7,358 nucleotides of DNA, from NCBI GenBank assembly GCA_009705025.1, contig WLDA01000044.1, positions 1 through 7,358 of the forward strand. The letters run 5' to 3'. Below, one piece after another: positions 7,248 through 7,358 of the stretch. The stretch is from Actinomycetota bacterium. Its GTDB lineage: Bacteria; Actinomycetota; Actinomycetes; Nanopelagicales; Nanopelagicaceae. Both the position numbers and the translations under genes were made by a program. The notes beneath the pieces were generated by a model. That model did no database searches. It saw only the letters and a program-made list of their open reading frames with translations, and was not told the DNA's origin. How positions within the stretch are numbered: the first letter of the stretch is position 1; each line of letters starts with the position of its first letter.

Positions 7248-7277
7248 ATAATGCTCTTATGAATTGAATCGTGTCAA
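7248..7277 (-). promoter_or_regulatory. Promoter of the LacI-family gene, probably leaderless
   Basis: On the minus strand a perfect -35 TTGACA (7272-7277) is followed after 18 bases by CATTAT (7248-7253, four of six matches to TATAAT). Transcription would start at about 7240-7241, at or next to the ATG at 7238-7240. This agrees with the lack of a ribosome site, and leaderless messages are common in actinobacteria. Confidence 0.6.
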
Positions 7278-7280
7278 TTC
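7261..7280. promoter_or_regulatory. Candidate operator of the LacI-family regulator
   Basis: A perfect inverted repeat, GAATTGA-N6-TCAATTC, has CG at its exact centre (7270-7271). Eight of ten base pairs of the 20-bp site are symmetric. Size, symmetry and the central CG fit LacI-family operators. It overlaps the -35 box of the regulator gene, 21 bases upstream of its start, so binding should repress that gene. It lies about 40 bp upstream of a rightward promoter candidate. Confidence 0.65.
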
Positions 7281-7319
7281 TTTGAGTATAGGGATGGCAC
7301 TTCTCCCTTCATATTTATA

Positions 7320-7348
7320 TTGACTCACGCTCACCCTGAAACTAATAT
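7320..7348 (+). promoter_or_regulatory. Rightward promoter candidate for genes beyond the window
   Basis: TTGACT (7320-7325, five of six matches) is followed after 17 bases by TAATAT (7343-7348, four of six matches). It faces away from the LacI-family gene, implying a divergently transcribed gene starting past 7358. No start codon with a ribosome site is visible before the window ends. Confidence 0.45.
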
Positions 7349-7358
7349 TGGGCTTCAA

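Noticed and set aside
7282..7287. TTGAGT half-site upstream of the LacI-family gene
   Set aside because: No ACTC arm follows at seven bases, so it is not a HAIR element.
1..7358. A novel defence, mobile or RNA-guided system
   Set aside because: All coding sequence belongs to recognised families and no repeats, integrase, transposase, toxin-antitoxin pair or structured RNA gene could be supported.

Overview
The window reads as chromosomal DNA of a low-GC actinobacterium with a compact genome. The main evidence is the gene order dnaK-grpE-dnaJ-hspR on the minus strand, preceded by HspR-type (HAIR) inverted repeats and with no CIRCE element; this arrangement is characteristic of Actinobacteria. 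The moderate AT-richness, the 1-4 base overlaps or very short gaps between operon genes, and the overlapping or abutting convergent gene ends suggest a streamlined lineage. The freshwater acI/Nanopelagicales group would fit, but that placement is inference from sequence style.

Layout from left to right. Positions 24-1223 (+) encode a membrane acyltransferase of the acyltransferase-3 (OafA-like) family. Its 3' end overlaps hspR tail to tail by 19 bp. Positions 1205-4840 (-) hold the heat-shock operon, transcribed dnaK, grpE, dnaJ, hspR. DnaK, GrpE and DnaJ form the Hsp70 folding machine, and HspR is the MerR-type repressor that normally shuts the operon off when DnaK is free. The DnaJ lacks the cysteine-rich zinc domain and has no cysteine at all. 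The 162-bp gap at 4841-5002 carries two tandem HAIR operators. They lie over the best dnaK promoter candidate and also close to the start of a divergent gene.

That divergent gene (5003-6238, +) encodes an FMN-dependent alpha-hydroxy-acid dehydrogenase of the actinobacterial LldD type, probably oxidising L-lactate to pyruvate. Its stop codon directly abuts the stop codon of a convergent LacI-family regulator (6239-7240, -). The regulator gene has a probable leaderless promoter and a good autoregulatory operator, a 7-bp-arm inverted repeat centred on CG. A second promoter candidate facing right at 7320-7348 suggests the regulated sugar or catabolic genes lie just beyond the window.

I see no mobile element, CRISPR array, tRNA, rRNA or defence system. 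Most genes are standard families. The points most worth following up are the shared HspR control region, the zinc-less DnaJ and the LacI control region.
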